Source: Dactylellina haptotyla
Taxonomy: Eukaryota > Ascomycota > Orbiliomycetes > Orbiliales > Orbiliaceae
Direction: 5' to 3'
Assembly: GCA_031310005.1 (NCBI GenBank)
Contig: CM062379.1
Span: 3,534,001-3,598,000, forward strand
Length of the DNA stretch: 64,000 bases
A program made the position numbers and the translations under genes. Positions 10,243-22,899 of this stretch are shown piece after piece (position 1 is the stretch's first letter; each line of letters opens with the position of its first letter). The notes below the pieces were generated by a model that was given only the letters and a program-made list of their open reading frames with translations, searched no databases and was not told where the DNA came from.

Positions 10243-13200
10243 CTATTGGATACCACCATTTTGTCGGGTATATTCGTAAAGCACTACAGCAGCTGCCGTT
10301 TGCACGTTCATAGACCGGGTCTCACCAAACTATCATATTTTATTAGCAAAACCCAAGAACCCACAAAACCAAGTATCAATCCCAAAACTCACCTGTTTAA
10401 CCTCCACACAAATATCCATTTCCGCCAACAATTCCGGTGGAATTCCCGTCTTCTCAGCACCGATGAGGAGCACAGTTTTCTCCGGGAACGCGAAATCTTT
10501 CGACCCAAGAATTATGCTACGATCTGTCTGCTCGATCCCCACAACGGTATACCCTTCCTGTCGCTTTCGCGCTAGTAGATTCGCAATATCCGGCTTCTTT
10601 GTCTCTTCTATCGGCAACCAGTTTTCCGCCGACACTGAAACAGAGATAAACTCTTTTGATTTCAAAGCATTTACTTTGTGATTCACATATAGCGTTTTCA
10701 CACCAGAAAGCTCACAAACCCGACACAGCCCACCGAGGTTGAAGTTATTATCGACTAAACTGGCTACGACTTCGATATTATGGCTCTGTCTTCGTGTCGT
10801 GAACCGGCCTTGTTGGGCATCCTGTCTTTCCAAAAGATTTTTGATATCCCAGTCGCCGCCTTTCGTTTGAATTGGGCCAACAGCCGTTGATTCAGCTTCT
10901 TGCTTCTTGTCTGTGTTCTTTTGGCTCCTATTCGCTGTTGCAGAGGTTGCGGGAGGGTTGCATCCAATACTGACGGAATGGTTCCTGTTCTCCGCATCGA
11001 AGGCCGAGAAATCTTCTTCGTAAAATAGAGGAATAATATCACCGCCACCATCGCACATGATGTAGGAACCAGCCAGGACACCAACCAGGGTAAAATCTTC
11101 AATTGGGTCGAAATCAGCTGTTGGCGATGGGATCATTACTTTTCGATATGCGGACTCCATAACGAAGTCATAGATACTCCTGAATATGGGGTTTTCAGTG
11201 AGTTTGGTGTAGCCACTACGAGTAATTGAGTTAGTCCCAGCTAGAATATATGTTTACTTCGAGGCAGCTTACAATTCAGTCGCCTCTTCATATAATTGGG
11301 GTATCAACTCTGCACCTTCATGCCGGATGGTAACCTTGTTGGAAGTTGCGCACGGCAAGGCTTTGGTAACCAACTCGGTGAAGAATTCCTCTTGATGTTC
11401 ATCTTTAATATGTTTGCTGACGAGGTGAGCAAGACGAAGAAGAGAGACGGTATAGCTGGGAATGTCGTCTTCGGTGGTTTGAAAACGTCTACAAGAAGTA
11501 TTTTATCAGTTCTTGTGAAAAATTATACTCTGTTTTGGCGTTATAGTCAAACTTACTCCCAGACCACATTTCGGAGATTTGGAAATCTCAAGATACAACG
11601 GAATGCCATCCATTCCAAAAGGAACTTGTATCGGGGATTTGCTTCACGGGATAGAGCCGTAAAAATTGCTTCTAGATGGTCATCTACGTCATCGTCCGTG
11701 ATAAACCTCTCGAGTAAGAGAACCGTTTGGAGCTGTTGGGTCTATATTGATCACAGAATTTAGTATTTTTCTTCTCGTTTCTTTTTTTTAGAGCCCGGCT
11801 TATATATTCCACCTACCTTCTTCCATTTCTGGACTATTCGCAGGGATCCTGGATCTTTTGGATCGATTTCGGTCCAAGGCTCAAACACTTCATCGAGGAG
11901 TGTCTTTGCCCAAAGTTCCTGGATCGCGTCATCAAAATCGAATTGAGCGAGAACATCGAAGATTCGGGCCTGTGCTATTTTTTCCTTCTCGCCGTGGTAC
12001 TTTTCATAGGATCTAGAATACTTTAAATCAGATATTTTTTCTTTTGCGAAGTAGAAATAACTCGGCACGTCTGGCAACGAGACTAGAAATAACTATGTTG
12101 CTCCTTACCCTTGAGATCCATTTATCTCATCAAAAAGAACACCTAGGGCATCCTCAACGTCAAAATTATTGTCTTCTTTCTTGGGTCCCGTCGGAACCAA
12201 GAACTCATGAAGGACTTCCGTAAAACCATGCTCTCTACAAAATGTAGCTGGCGTGACATCAAACGCACGACATAGAGCTCTAGCAAGAGCTGGTGCCAGT
12301 CCACGCCGTTTCGACATGTTCTTCTGGATATCTTTACAGATCTATCGGATACAACTATTTCAGCCACACTGACAGATACTATATCAATCTCGAGGAGTAT
12401 ATACCTTGATTAAAGTAGGGCCTGTCGCAACAGACGCATCGAGGATAGCGGGATGTAAGATTATGCCAATCGCCTTCACTTGGTTTGACTGTTGATTTCG
12501 GCCCAGCCGGTCTTCTTCCGCCTTGATACCCCATTCTTGGAGTAGCTCGTTCAGGTCATCAACCATCTGTAATGAAGCCGGACTAGCGGCTAAGATGTGC
12601 TCTATACAGTCTAAAATGACAGTGTAACCTGCCCCGTCAACATAGGGCAATACGCTGTTGTGCAGTGTTATTAACACGTAATAACCAAGATCAACCGGCA
12701 ACTTGGAATTATTAGCTTGATCGAAACAGGCATCTGAATAATCTCAAATTAAGCATACCTTTTCTCTTGTGTAGAGCATCACTTGGATTAACTCTAGGAA
12801 GCAAACGATGACCTCGTGAAAATCTCTAGTGTGCGCGAGCTCGTTAGCAAGATACCGCTGACCATGATTTCTGATGTAGTCATACTTCTTTCTCTTGATT
12901 TTATCGTAAACCTCTTCGCAGAACGAAACAGTCCTCGCAACAATAGCATTAATCAAACTCTCGGGGCACTCCATGATTCTATCGCCACGTTTAGAGAAAA
13001 TGCATAGACGTAAATAAAATCTCAGAGTAGCCAACAGTTCGTCAATATTACTAAAGCCAGCCGTCCAATTCTCGCTTAGGTCTTGCAGCACAGCCATTGC
13101 CGATTGTCGGACACTCATCTTTTCCTTCGGGTCTAAAAGTGGTATCAAGCAAGCAATATCCGGGTCGTGGTGAATATGCGTTCCCTGGTCGAATATCTGC

Positions 13201-15771
13201 TGAAATGTTCCAGCGACAAAATCCCTTACTTCTGGGATAAGTTGAAGTGCTGAAAGATGAAAGATATCAGTTACTTTGCAATTAAAGGTACTACTTATCA
13301 TCGGCTTATTCTTACTCTCTATTATCCTAACACCATACTGGAGCAACTGTATCAAAGCTCGATTATTGATGTCGTTATTGTTATTAGAATAGTATCGCAG
13401 AAGCGAAGAAGCGCTAGGGGTTTCTATTGATAAGGCTATCACCAAACTGTAAAGGCCAATGTCAACATTTGTCGGACTTCCCAAGCCATTTTCGATAATT
13501 CCAGATATTTGGACGGAATCAAGCTGCAAAACTAAAATATCAGTATAAACTCTAGTTAATCGAACTATTCAATATTAAGACAGACCTCTAGTTCTGACTT
13601 GATTAATTGGAGAAATTTTTCATCTAAAACGGCTGGGTTGGTTCGTAAAATCTGGGCAACCAGGCTATGTAGATGTTAGCAACCCAATTACCCTTAAACA
13701 TATTTAGATTGGGACGTTTCTTACTTAAGGTGATCTTGGGTATTCATACGCTCGGATTGCTCCAACCGCAGACACAAAATCAGACACATTGAAGTTTTCA
13801 TTTCAGATCGGAGAATATTACTAGGATTATTAGCATTTTATTTCTTCTCTATAACGTGACATTACTTACTCTAACGGTAGATTTGCAATCTTGACCAGTA
13901 GATCACTATGGTGGGAAGCAAGGCAGTTTTCTTGCTTGTCTGTGGAATCAATAATGCCTTTGAGCACATAAAATTGTCCAGCATTTGATTGTCCAACGTG
14001 ATCGATCACTGTATTGAGTAACACTTCTATAACTTTTTGGGATGTATCTCTCTAAAGGAAAGGTCAGAGGGAGGTTCTCGTCTGAACGCTAAGGATGCAC
14101 TTACGCTATATAGACTATTTGAAAGGATCTTTTTCACAAATTCAGATATCGCAGTTCCATGCTCGCAGTAGTCAGGTGTGAGAACGCTGACATTGAAGTT
14201 AGGAGTCCGAAACACTTGAGGAAATAAAGTCGCTAATCAACAGGTTAAGACACTGCTTCTCTAAAAAATTGGTATTCCAGCTAACCTACTCTGAAAGAAA
14301 TCCAATGGCGATCTAGTTGCTGAGACTTTATTCTCCTGGGTCCACCATAGTGCACTGTCGTCTAGTTTCAATATAAACTCGGATATTCGCAAGGACATAT
14401 CTCCCGTGCTTGATTCCCCAAATCCTTGCGAAAATAGGACTAGAATCCAATCCCCAGGGACAGCCATGGCAAGAGCGCGTTGCACCAGTTTCTCCAACTC
14501 GGAGGATGCAAGTCGCAGTTGAGCCACAGAGTTATCCAGTGCTATCATCTCCGTGAATGTTATATATGTTTTCCAGAAATCCAGCAGCGATGTTTTAGCT
14601 TTGGTATCCCAGGTAAATGTTCTATGAAACACGTCAGCCGAAGTAAAAGAATTGTTTTTGAAGATTAAGGGAATATTTACGAAAGCTCTAGGGATTCCGT
14701 CAACTGCTGCACAGTCGACCATAGGATATGCAGGGAAATCTTCTTGATTTCCCCAGATGGTGTAGCCAATCCATTCAGGATATATTCCCAATAGCTCTCG
14801 CTTCGAATAATGGCATTTAAGTCGAACTTTTCACTATGGCTCTCCAGAAATCCGATCCAAAGATGATAGCCTGCATTTATTTGCAGCTTGTGGTTCGATC
14901 GAAGAAGCGACTCAATATGTTCGAAAATCACGGCATCCAACCCCTCTTGAATTCTTGATGCTGAATTCTGAACTAGGTGGTTGTGAATGTGATTGATTCT
15001 TCGGAGCAGCCTGACAGACGACAATATTATACCTTGGTCCGCCACATATGTTGCCGAAACGCAAATCCTCGTCAGCAAAATAGTCAGGGTAGGCTGGTCC
15101 TGTATAAAAGCTTTGAGTCTGTCATTTTGTTCAGAAAGCAAATCCTCAAGGAAGAGCAATCTGCCTTTTGTCGCTTGAAATATAGTAGACTTGGTTTCCA
15201 GAAAAGGTCGAAGTTGCTCTTCCACTGCTGACTCTATATTTTGAACCTCAGTCTCCGCATCAAGTTTTAGGTTCGATATGTCGGCCCCATTTCTACGTTG
15301 GTCTTCGAGAGTTCCAGGATATCCTGGCACTGATGAATATATTTCACTCAGTCTAGGCCCGTACTCATCTTTACAATTCAGGATACATAGTCGGATGAGA
15401 AGAATAGACTCTGGTATGAGAATAGAGAGAATATTGCTTCTCAGCGAAAGTTTCTCATGCTTTCGCAGGAGTTCAATAACCTCGGATAGTCTCTCCCGTA
15501 GTCCAACAAGGGAGTCATTTTTCGGATAAAATACGAAATTGTAAAGCTGGGCCGCAAGCCTCGATACTTGCTGGTCAATAGCAGAAGCCTCTACCTTTGT
15601 TGTTTGATCGAATCAAGTTAGAACTAAAGGGTTTCTCCGCGTTGAAGCTGTTGGAATATCAATTACCTTGTTGTCTAATTGCAATTCAAGTAAATAAGCG
15701 AGGATATCCAAACCCTTGGAATTGTCCTGTAGATTTTCGAGCAGAGCCGTTGTGCTAAGCAAGTTCGACAT
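10243..15771 (-). CDS. TRM3: tRNA (guanosine-2'-O-)methyltransferase TRM3 (TARBP1-like)
   Basis: A gene of about 15 exons running leftwards from ATG 15771 (MSNLLSTTALLENL) to the stop at 10243-10245, coding for roughly 1,550 aa. Clear exon blocks include 15771-15667, 15594-14681, 14621-14290, 14214-14105, about 13524-12759, about 12317-12115 and about 11218-10393, with small exons between. Most of the protein is helical repeat sequence, as in TRM3 and TARBP1. The C-terminal catalytic SpoU domain reads NNFNLGGLCRVCELSGV, then VLLIGAEKTGIPPELLAEMD. The last exon (10329-10243) supplies the knot motif (FGETRSMNVQTAAAVVLYEY). In yeast the family makes Gm18 in the D-loop of tRNAs. A low-complexity Ser/Lys/Gln insert of about 60 residues precedes the SpoU core. 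Family call is secure; small internal exon edges were placed by eye. Confidence 0.9.
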
Positions 15772-16180
15772 ATTGCGGATATAGCGACAATCTCGGTACG
15801 ACGGCCGCCTCTTACTGGCGAGCCTTGACCTCCCGAATACTAATATCACCAGCCAATGAGTTGGACAGGATCTTGAAGAATCCTCGTCCGCGGACTGGCT
15901 GTTCCAACTTTTTAAGACTCGATTGTGGGAGGAGCTCGAAGCTCAAGGTAGAAGGAGAGTTGGACTAAAAACACTGCCAAAATCGCGGTCAAACTTTTCG
16001 AAAACCTAACAGGCAACACGGATGAGTTTCGACAACTGCAACCGCAGTCAGCTCGAAAAAAATGATGGCAATAGGTGATATATACCAGCTAAAGTTACAC
16101 GATGTATGATTACTACCTGCAACTACTGAAATGTCTAATGAAACTGGCAACTGGAAGATTGATATATATATAGGCACAAG
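15772..16180. other. Short intergenic region (TRM3 promoter, TDG 3' end)
   Basis: About 400 bases between the start of TRM3 and the stop of the TDG gene, both on the minus strand. It must hold the TRM3 promoter and the TDG terminator. No other feature seen. Confidence 0.6.
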
Positions 16181-17222
16181 CTAATCATCGGCAGAGCCTG
16201 CGGTGGTCGACGCTTCCCCTTCTGTCTTGGTTTTCGCCGAATCCCCTCCCTCCTCTTTGTCGGCCCTTCTTTCATTAACCCATTTCCCAAGGTCCTTCCA
16301 TAGCTTAAGCTTGTATTCCATTGGGTACGTAGCAGCGAGTCCACTCGTAGATACAACCACATAGATCCGGGCACCAGGATAGCCATTCTTTTTATCAATA
16401 CCCATATTCTCCTTCTCGTTCTGCCAGCCGAATTTAAACTCAGTCTTCGTCATCTTTCTTCCGTGCTTCGCCCGGAAAACGCTCTCCCAGATCGCCTTTC
16501 CTACAAGGCAAACGGATTCCGGTCTATATGTTCTGCATTTCTGCTCCAACAACGCGACGCCGTCATCCATTTCATCTAGAGACAGTTCGGCTTGATTTGC
16601 CGTCGGACGTGAGACAATGTTTGTGGTACCCAGTCCGAACTCAGAAGGAAGGATTTCATCTTCCTGAGGCTTACAAAGCCTTGATGTTAATCCACCTTGA
16701 TGCATCATCCGCCAGAAGAAATTGGATGGGTTGGCATAACTGAATCAAACATTATGATCGGTCAGCTGTTCGCACGGTCTATGGCAATTGGGCAAAGAGG
16801 TTGGTTTACCAATGTCCTGCTTGGGAAGTTGCGATTCCAGGATTTAGTCCGATAAACATGCAATACATGCCATCACCCAACTGATCCGGAACCCCCTTTA
16901 GATGCGCATATTTCGATGGGGGCGCATAAGAGCTACTCTTCTTTTTTGGAACCGGAGATGCCCCGGGTTTGTAAGAAAGAACATCTGTAATTTTCCTCTT
17001 CGCCGTGACCTTTTTGTCGTCTTTGGTCTCAGTGGTCCCTTTGGTTTTTTCGGTTTCTTCCACAATAGTAGAGGATGTTTGGCTCAACTCCGAAGTTTCC
17101 AAACCAAACTTGTCGATACTACCTTTAAATGTAGTGGTTTTCTCTTCAACGACTGCGTTCCCAGTCGCAGGGGTCTCAGAATTGGACCGGGAAGCGCTGC
17201 GGAGTGTCCTTTTGCTAGACAT
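16181..17222 (-). CDS. G/T(U) mismatch-specific DNA glycosylase (TDG/Mug family)
   Basis: Two exons, 17222-16810 and 16739-16181, 323 aa. The enzyme removes T or U opposite G, starting base-excision repair of deaminated cytosine or 5-methylcytosine in the nucleus. The N-terminal ~95 residues are Lys/Ser/Thr-rich and basic, probably a nuclear and DNA-contacting tail. The core follows: FIGLNPGIATSQAGH holds the GxNPG motif with the conserved Asn, continuing over the intron into CYANPSNFFWRMMHQGG; then LGTTNIVSRPTANQAELS, and the C-terminal STSGLAATYPMEYKLKLW, equivalent to the minor-groove wedge region. The tail is acidic/Lys-rich. It is divergent with the kinesin gene, sharing a 565-base promoter. 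Secure call. Confidence 0.93.
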
Positions 17223-17787
17223 TGTGGATAATTGGATACTCAAGATAATACGCAAGGTAGAGATCCGGAATAGATATTGCGAACTGGGATACACATTAAT
17301 ATTGCAAACTTCAAGAAGACCGGCAGTCTTTATAAGGGGCTTGCACCATGAGCTTGATTCACAGCCAATCCAGATGCTGAGTCAACGCGTGAAGGATCAA
17401 TTTCAATTAACTCGCGAGTCTGAAACTTTCAGCTCGCGAAAAGCTTGTAACGTTATCACGCGGGATGGCAGCTTCCGTGTTCCCCAGAGCTGCGTTTTTG
17501 GCCAGAAGCACCAAGGAAGGGGAGGTTCGTGCGGGCAGGCGGAGGAGGGATGACTAAGCTGGCCGTGGGTGCCCATGCCACCAGCTCGGTTCCCAATCGG
17601 GACATTTGTTTACACCCGGCCACAACACATTCCAAAACATCCGTCTGCGCAGAGCATCCGACAACGCATCAAATTCCAGAGATATTGGCCTCCTTCGTCT
17701 CGAGCATACTTCTCAGTCAACCTCTTATCTACCAGGTACATACTCTACGACCTATCGTCATATAGCACTCACGATCCCTCGCCTACG
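17223..17787. other. Divergent promoter between TDG and kinesin
   Basis: 565 bases between two start codons pointing away from each other. Open frames cross it (17005-17553 +, 17569-17973 +), but these overlap the TDG exon or the kinesin leader and show no family features. No strong TATA box seen. Confidence 0.5.
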
Positions 17788-19610
17788 ATGGCTTCAGGCG
17801 CACGAATGCGAAGCTCTGCTTCGACTCCTTCCCTACGATCCAGCACACCAGCCCAATTCAGAGGTTATCGGGATGTCCAGGCCCAACAGTATAGCGGTAA
17901 ACCCGCCGATAACAATGCCGGAAACGTCAAAGTGGTCGTCAGAGTTAGAACACTTCTCCCACGGGGTGAGTAAAAACTGCAAATATCTTGCCTGTGTATA
18001 AATGTATATAGCGCTTGCTAAATCGTCCTCCGATTATAGAGCTTGAAAAGGAGGCACCATGTCTCGTAGAGATGAACCCGGATACACAATCAACGATTCT
18101 ATACGCCCCTACGGTCACAGATCAGAACGCGAGGCGCAAACTCGAGAAGAAGATGTTCACATTCGATAACTCCTTCTGGTCGGTTAACCCTGAAGACGAG
18201 CACTATGCAGATCAAGACGATGTCTACAATTGTCTGGGAGAAGAATTCCTTGATCACAACTTTGAAGGATACCACACTTGCATCTTCGCATACGGACAGA
18301 CTGGCTCTGGAAAGAGTTACTCAATGATGGGAACAGCAGATAAACCGGGGTTGATCCCCCGAACTTGCGAGGATCTCTTCCAAAGAATCGAAAGCAATGA
18401 TCTTCCAAACATCAGCTACAGCGTTCGAGTTTCGTACTTTGAAGTTTACAACGAACATGTTCGAGACCTTTTGGTCCCCCGAAAGGATACTCCTTACTAT
18501 CTCAAAGTCAGGGAATCTCCAACCGAAGGTCCATACATCAAGGATCTTACGGAAGTGCCAGTTAAGAACCTTCAGGAAGTTCTAAAGTATATGCGACAGG
18601 GTGATACCGTAAGAATCCCCACGTACAAAATCTTTTTTTTTTTTGAAGCTAAAATACTAATTTGAATCCAGAGCCGTTCTGTCGCATCCACAAAAATGAA
18701 CGATGTATCCAGTCGTTCTCACGCCGTTTTCACCCTAGTTCTAAAGCAAATTTACCATGACATGGACCGGGACGAAACCACAGAAAGACTCGCGAGAATT
18801 AGACTTGTCGACCTTGCAGGTTCTGAAAGAGCCAAATCCACAGAGGCAACCGGGCAGCGTCTTCGCGAAGGTTCGAACATCAACAAGTCTCTCACAACCC
18901 TTGGTCGAGTTATCGCTGCGCTAGCAGAATCAGGAAATAACCCCCGGCGCAAGGAGGTGGTCCCGTACCGCGACTCCGTTTTGACTTGGCTATTAAAAGA
19001 CTCTCTGGGTGGCAACAGTAAAACTGCCATGATCGCGTGTATATCTCCTACAGACTACGACGAAACTTTATCCACTTTACGCTACGCTGATCAGGCGAAG
19101 AACATTAAGCTTAAGGCCACTATCAACCAGGATCAACGCTCAAGTGCCGCTCGAGATGCGCAAATCGAAGAGATGTCTGACACAATCCGCAATCTGCAGC
19201 TTAGTTTATCGCAAGCGACGGCAACAAAAAAGCAGACGGAGACACAGAATGGCCAATTAGAAGAATACCAGAAACAAGTAGAGCGCATGCAACAATTAAT
19301 GGAGGAGAACATGCAGATTGCGGAATGCAAGATCAGAAGCTTACAGACTCAGAACGATGCTTTGAAGTTACACCTGAAACTCGCGCTGGACAGCTTGAAG
19401 AACCCCATCCCGCCCGTTCCTGATCCGGAGAAAGAGAATAACATGATCTATGAGGAAGAGGATGAGCAGGATGAGGTTGATACCGAGCTTGCCTTACACC
19501 TAGAAGATTTGATGAAAGACTTGGGTAACTTTAAGAGAAAACTGGCGGATGACAATGGAAGATTTGGGGGGGCGGTCAGACATCTACAGGAATTGCCCGT
19601 AAACTGTTAA
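17788..19610 (+). CDS. Short kinesin-3-like motor protein
   Basis: Three exons: 17788-17965, 18040-18608 and 18672-19610, 561 aa. A plus-end microtubule motor judged by an N-terminal motor domain (about 45-400). Motifs in order: [11 protein letters not shown], the P-loop [13 protein letters not shown] (about 145-157), switch [12 protein letters not shown], switch [14 protein letters not shown] and [16 protein letters not shown], and [17 protein letters not shown] leading into the neck. A coiled coil follows (about 415-500) and an acidic region ([19 protein letters not shown]). There is no FHA or PH domain, unlike the long Unc104/UncA motors, and the protein stops about 160 residues after the motor. 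This resembles the second, shorter kinesin-3-type motor of filamentous fungi, but subfamily placement needs a tree. Divergent with the TDG gene and convergent with VPS16. Confidence 0.88.
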
Positions 19611-19950
19611 CGACCTCTTCGCACTGCTAGATTTCCTTGTTTTCTTGTTCCGCAACGTCTGTTCTTTTCTTTCGGGGTTTTGAAAAGGGTTCTTCGGAGT
19701 AGCATAAGCATGGTATTTCACTATTATCGTTTGGTTTATTGGAGTTTGGCGGAGGAGTATTGAGCGTTTTTGTTTTTAACGTATTCAGCTTGGAAGCAGC
19801 GTTCCATGTAGAAGCAGCGCACTGATGATTTTATTTTACGAAAAGTACTTTGGCCATAAATTGAAGAATTAAGATCGCAAATGTGATTTATAGCTAAACA
19901 ACGCTTAGAGTTTGTACAAAGATTCAAATAGATTGTGGGCTCTCGTGTGA
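19611..19950. other. Convergent 3' intergenic region
   Basis: 340 bases between kinesin and VPS16 stop codons; T- and A-rich, consistent with two 3' UTRs. No gene seen. Confidence 0.6.
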
Positions 19951-22899
19951 CTATCTCGACGGACGCAACTTCTGCATCATTTTCTGAATCTCGGGTACCC
20001 CCGCACCCACCGCCTTTGGCAGAAGTGCCTCCAGAGCGGGGTAATCTTTCGCAGCCAGTGCCTCCTCACCAGCCTTTACTATCATCCCACATTGAACCCA
20101 CATATTTATCCTCTCCGTATGGCTCAGACTCTTACATTTAGGAATGAATATCGCGGCCATTTTAGTATTCCCCGCAGCCAGGCACTCGTTAAAGAAGGCT
20201 TCCCACCCTATAGGTGAAGATTTGAGTTTGCTCCATTCCTCGATCTCTGCCCACTCTCTCTTAGCTACGAGACCACGAAGTTTAATCCACCAAAATCGTT
20301 TGTCTGGCATTTTAAATTCACTGCGGATTTTATTAGCGCGAGGGTGGAACCCGAGTCTTGTGAGTTTGAAGATGGTTTCATTGACAGAAAGGCCGACAAA
20401 GTTCTCTTCAAAGATGTCCCTTTCGAGAGATTCCTGGATGTTGAGAAGCTTGATGCTTTCTTCGAGCGCCTTTTCGATTCAAATTAGCATGACCTTTAGC
20501 ACGTCCGACCCTTAGGCTCCACTCACTGTTGCATCTACCAAATGATCCTTTGAGTCTTTCAACAACTTGCTGGCTAATTTTAGTTTGTCAATCCTAGTTG
20601 TGAAATTCTGTTTCCCTAGTTAGATTTATCATGGCGAAGGATTGGCATAACTGAAATCTCACCTCTTGTGCCAGAGACTCCCGTAATATCACGTTGGCGC
20701 CATCCGTTTTGCGGTCGTCTTGGTAATATAAGTCTTTCAGGAGTTCCGTATCCATGACACGAGCGGATGACTCAATTAGACTGTATGCTAACGGACGATC
20801 GTTAATGATTCTAAAGAACGTCGCAATAGGAAGCTTTTTCTTAAGATGAAGCAAGACGTAGAACACCAGGTCTGAATCTGTACTTTCAATAGCTTTATCC
20901 AAAGCTATTTCATCCTCTTCCATGCTCATCAGAAGCGGCACTTGTCGTCCTGCCCTTGGCTCATAGTTTAACAGCTAAGCAGACCATTAGCATGAGATCA
21001 ACGCTATCATTGAAAAGGTGTAATTCCTTCACTCACTTGTGTCGCAAGTCTTCCCCTTCCTTCCTCAAATGCAGATTTTGCTATTTCATCGAATGCAATA
21101 CCTCGCTTCCCGGATAGCTTCTCGACAATTGTTCGACAGATCATTTCATCATCATCAGCAGAAATCTTGACCTTCATGCATGCCCAGTGAATATAAATCT
21201 TGTCAGTTGGCAAGTTGAGATAATCCGAAATTCTAAGAGCCAATAAATGTTCCTGCCGAGCAACCAATCGTTCGATAAGCTTATCTGGTGTCAACCGCTC
21301 CAGTTGGTCTACCGTGATACCAAAGCCGACCTCATAGTATCTAACGGTATTTAGGACTCTTAAGGTCTTAGACATCTCTACAAAGTCATCACTATTGTAG
21401 AGCTCCAATACAGATTTTCCAAATGAAGCTGCTTTTAGAAGTTGCTTTTGCCAATCGGTTTCGAATTCATGTCCTGCAGCTTGTACACAAGCAGAAACGG
21501 CTTCAGGAAGGCTCGGTCTGATGAGTTGGATCGCGTCATCCGCCTTTGGTGATTTTCGTTCCAGATGTCCAACCGCTTCCAGCAGGCCGGCGGGTGGCGA
21601 CGATGACCCGAATTCAAAAATCGATCTTGTAACATCTATTGATTGTCAGCGTATACCTGAGAAAATAATTTCAACAGGATTAGGAAATCAGGCCTACCTG
21701 GAACCCGTTGTAGGAACTCGCACTTTTCAGTTGTAATCATACGAATGCCATCCATCTCTGGAACAAGATTGACCCTACTATCGTAGTACCACCGTAATGC
21801 CGCCCCGTTGGGTCCAACCATGTGCACTTCATCTTCCCAGACCAAGACTACACTGTCTATTCCGCACCACTGGACATCCAGAGGGATCTCGTCCATCTTT
21901 CCTGAATCGTATTCACTCAGTTTCTGTTGGAACTTGACATCGATAACCCAAACCTTCCCATCACCAGTGTAGAGCGCAACGTAACTACCATTCGGGCTTA
22001 CACTAATGTGGTGGAATGGGCCGTTTTGCAGAACTTGGTCTTGAGAATCCGCCTGGTCTACTATCAAGATGGTAAGATCGGTGGCCATGATAACCTCCAC
22101 ATGGCGAGAATCAGAATAATTCGGAGGAATCAAAGCCCAGGAGTGTATCTTCGCCTCCGGTGACGGCAGTTTGGGGAGTGCAAGGGGTCGCGGTCGAGGT
22201 TCGTCATATCTATTAACTGCGACAAAGACATTATTCGCTAGCAGTGCTACGAACCCCGTCCCCCAGAACCGACACGATACCACGCCGTGCTCCTCAGCAT
22301 CCTATTTGAACCATATCAGCATCGGCACCGTCAAAGCGAGTCCTCCCGTTATCCAGATGAACTACATACCGCCCCCAGTGAGAACTGTGTAAAATTCCCT
22401 TGTAAATCATAATAGCACCGAACCGAGCCATCCGTCGTTACGACAAGCAGATGCTCATCGTCAGACCAACCTATCGACTGTATCGCCCCTCTATCCCACT
22501 GTATCCCAAAATGTTAACACTCAACCCCGTTCTCCAAATATTCAAGATGCCGAGAGACAGACATCGTACCGTTATTCGACGTAGTAGGCCACCAGCAAGG
22601 TTACATATAATGATGGTAGGCTTTACAGACTGGGTGCTTTGGTATGCGTGAAACTTTCGGGGGTCTTTCCATAATGCTATAGATTCAACCTTCTTAGCTT
22701 GGCCCCGCGGGAAGTTATATCAAAGACTATCGGTAATCTTACCAAGCGCGCCACCAAACGGCGCTCCAGCTACCAGGTAGTCGTCGAGATTGAAGTCCTC
22801 ATCGTGCGCCCATGCCGGGGTAAACAGCGTGAACTTCCGGTAATACTGTCCGGAAACGAGTTCCCACGTCGACGTTGGGTTATGGAGCCCCGACGCCAT
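19951..22899 (-). CDS. VPS16: Vacuolar protein sorting protein VPS16 (HOPS/CORVET core)
   Basis: A multi-exon minus-strand gene from ATG 22899 (MASGLHNPTSTWELV) to the stop at 19951-19953. VPS16 is a core subunit of the HOPS and CORVET tethering complexes that drive endosome and vacuole fusion. The N-terminal half is a beta-propeller: YYRKFTLFTPAWAHDEDFN, then IGWSDDEHLLVVTTDGSVRC, then RFWGTGFVALLANNVFVAVN and VQWCGIDSVVLVWEDEVHMV. The C-terminal Vps16_C helical region includes YYEVGFGITVDQLERLTPDK and MSMEEDEIALDKAIESTDSD, then LVFYVLLHLKKKLP and, at the end, ERINMWVQCGMIVKAGEEAL. At least seven short introns interrupt it. The last exon is 20310-19951 or slightly longer. All parts agree with a full-length protein of about 830 aa; exact exon edges were not all checked. 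Convergent with the kinesin gene. Confidence 0.93.
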
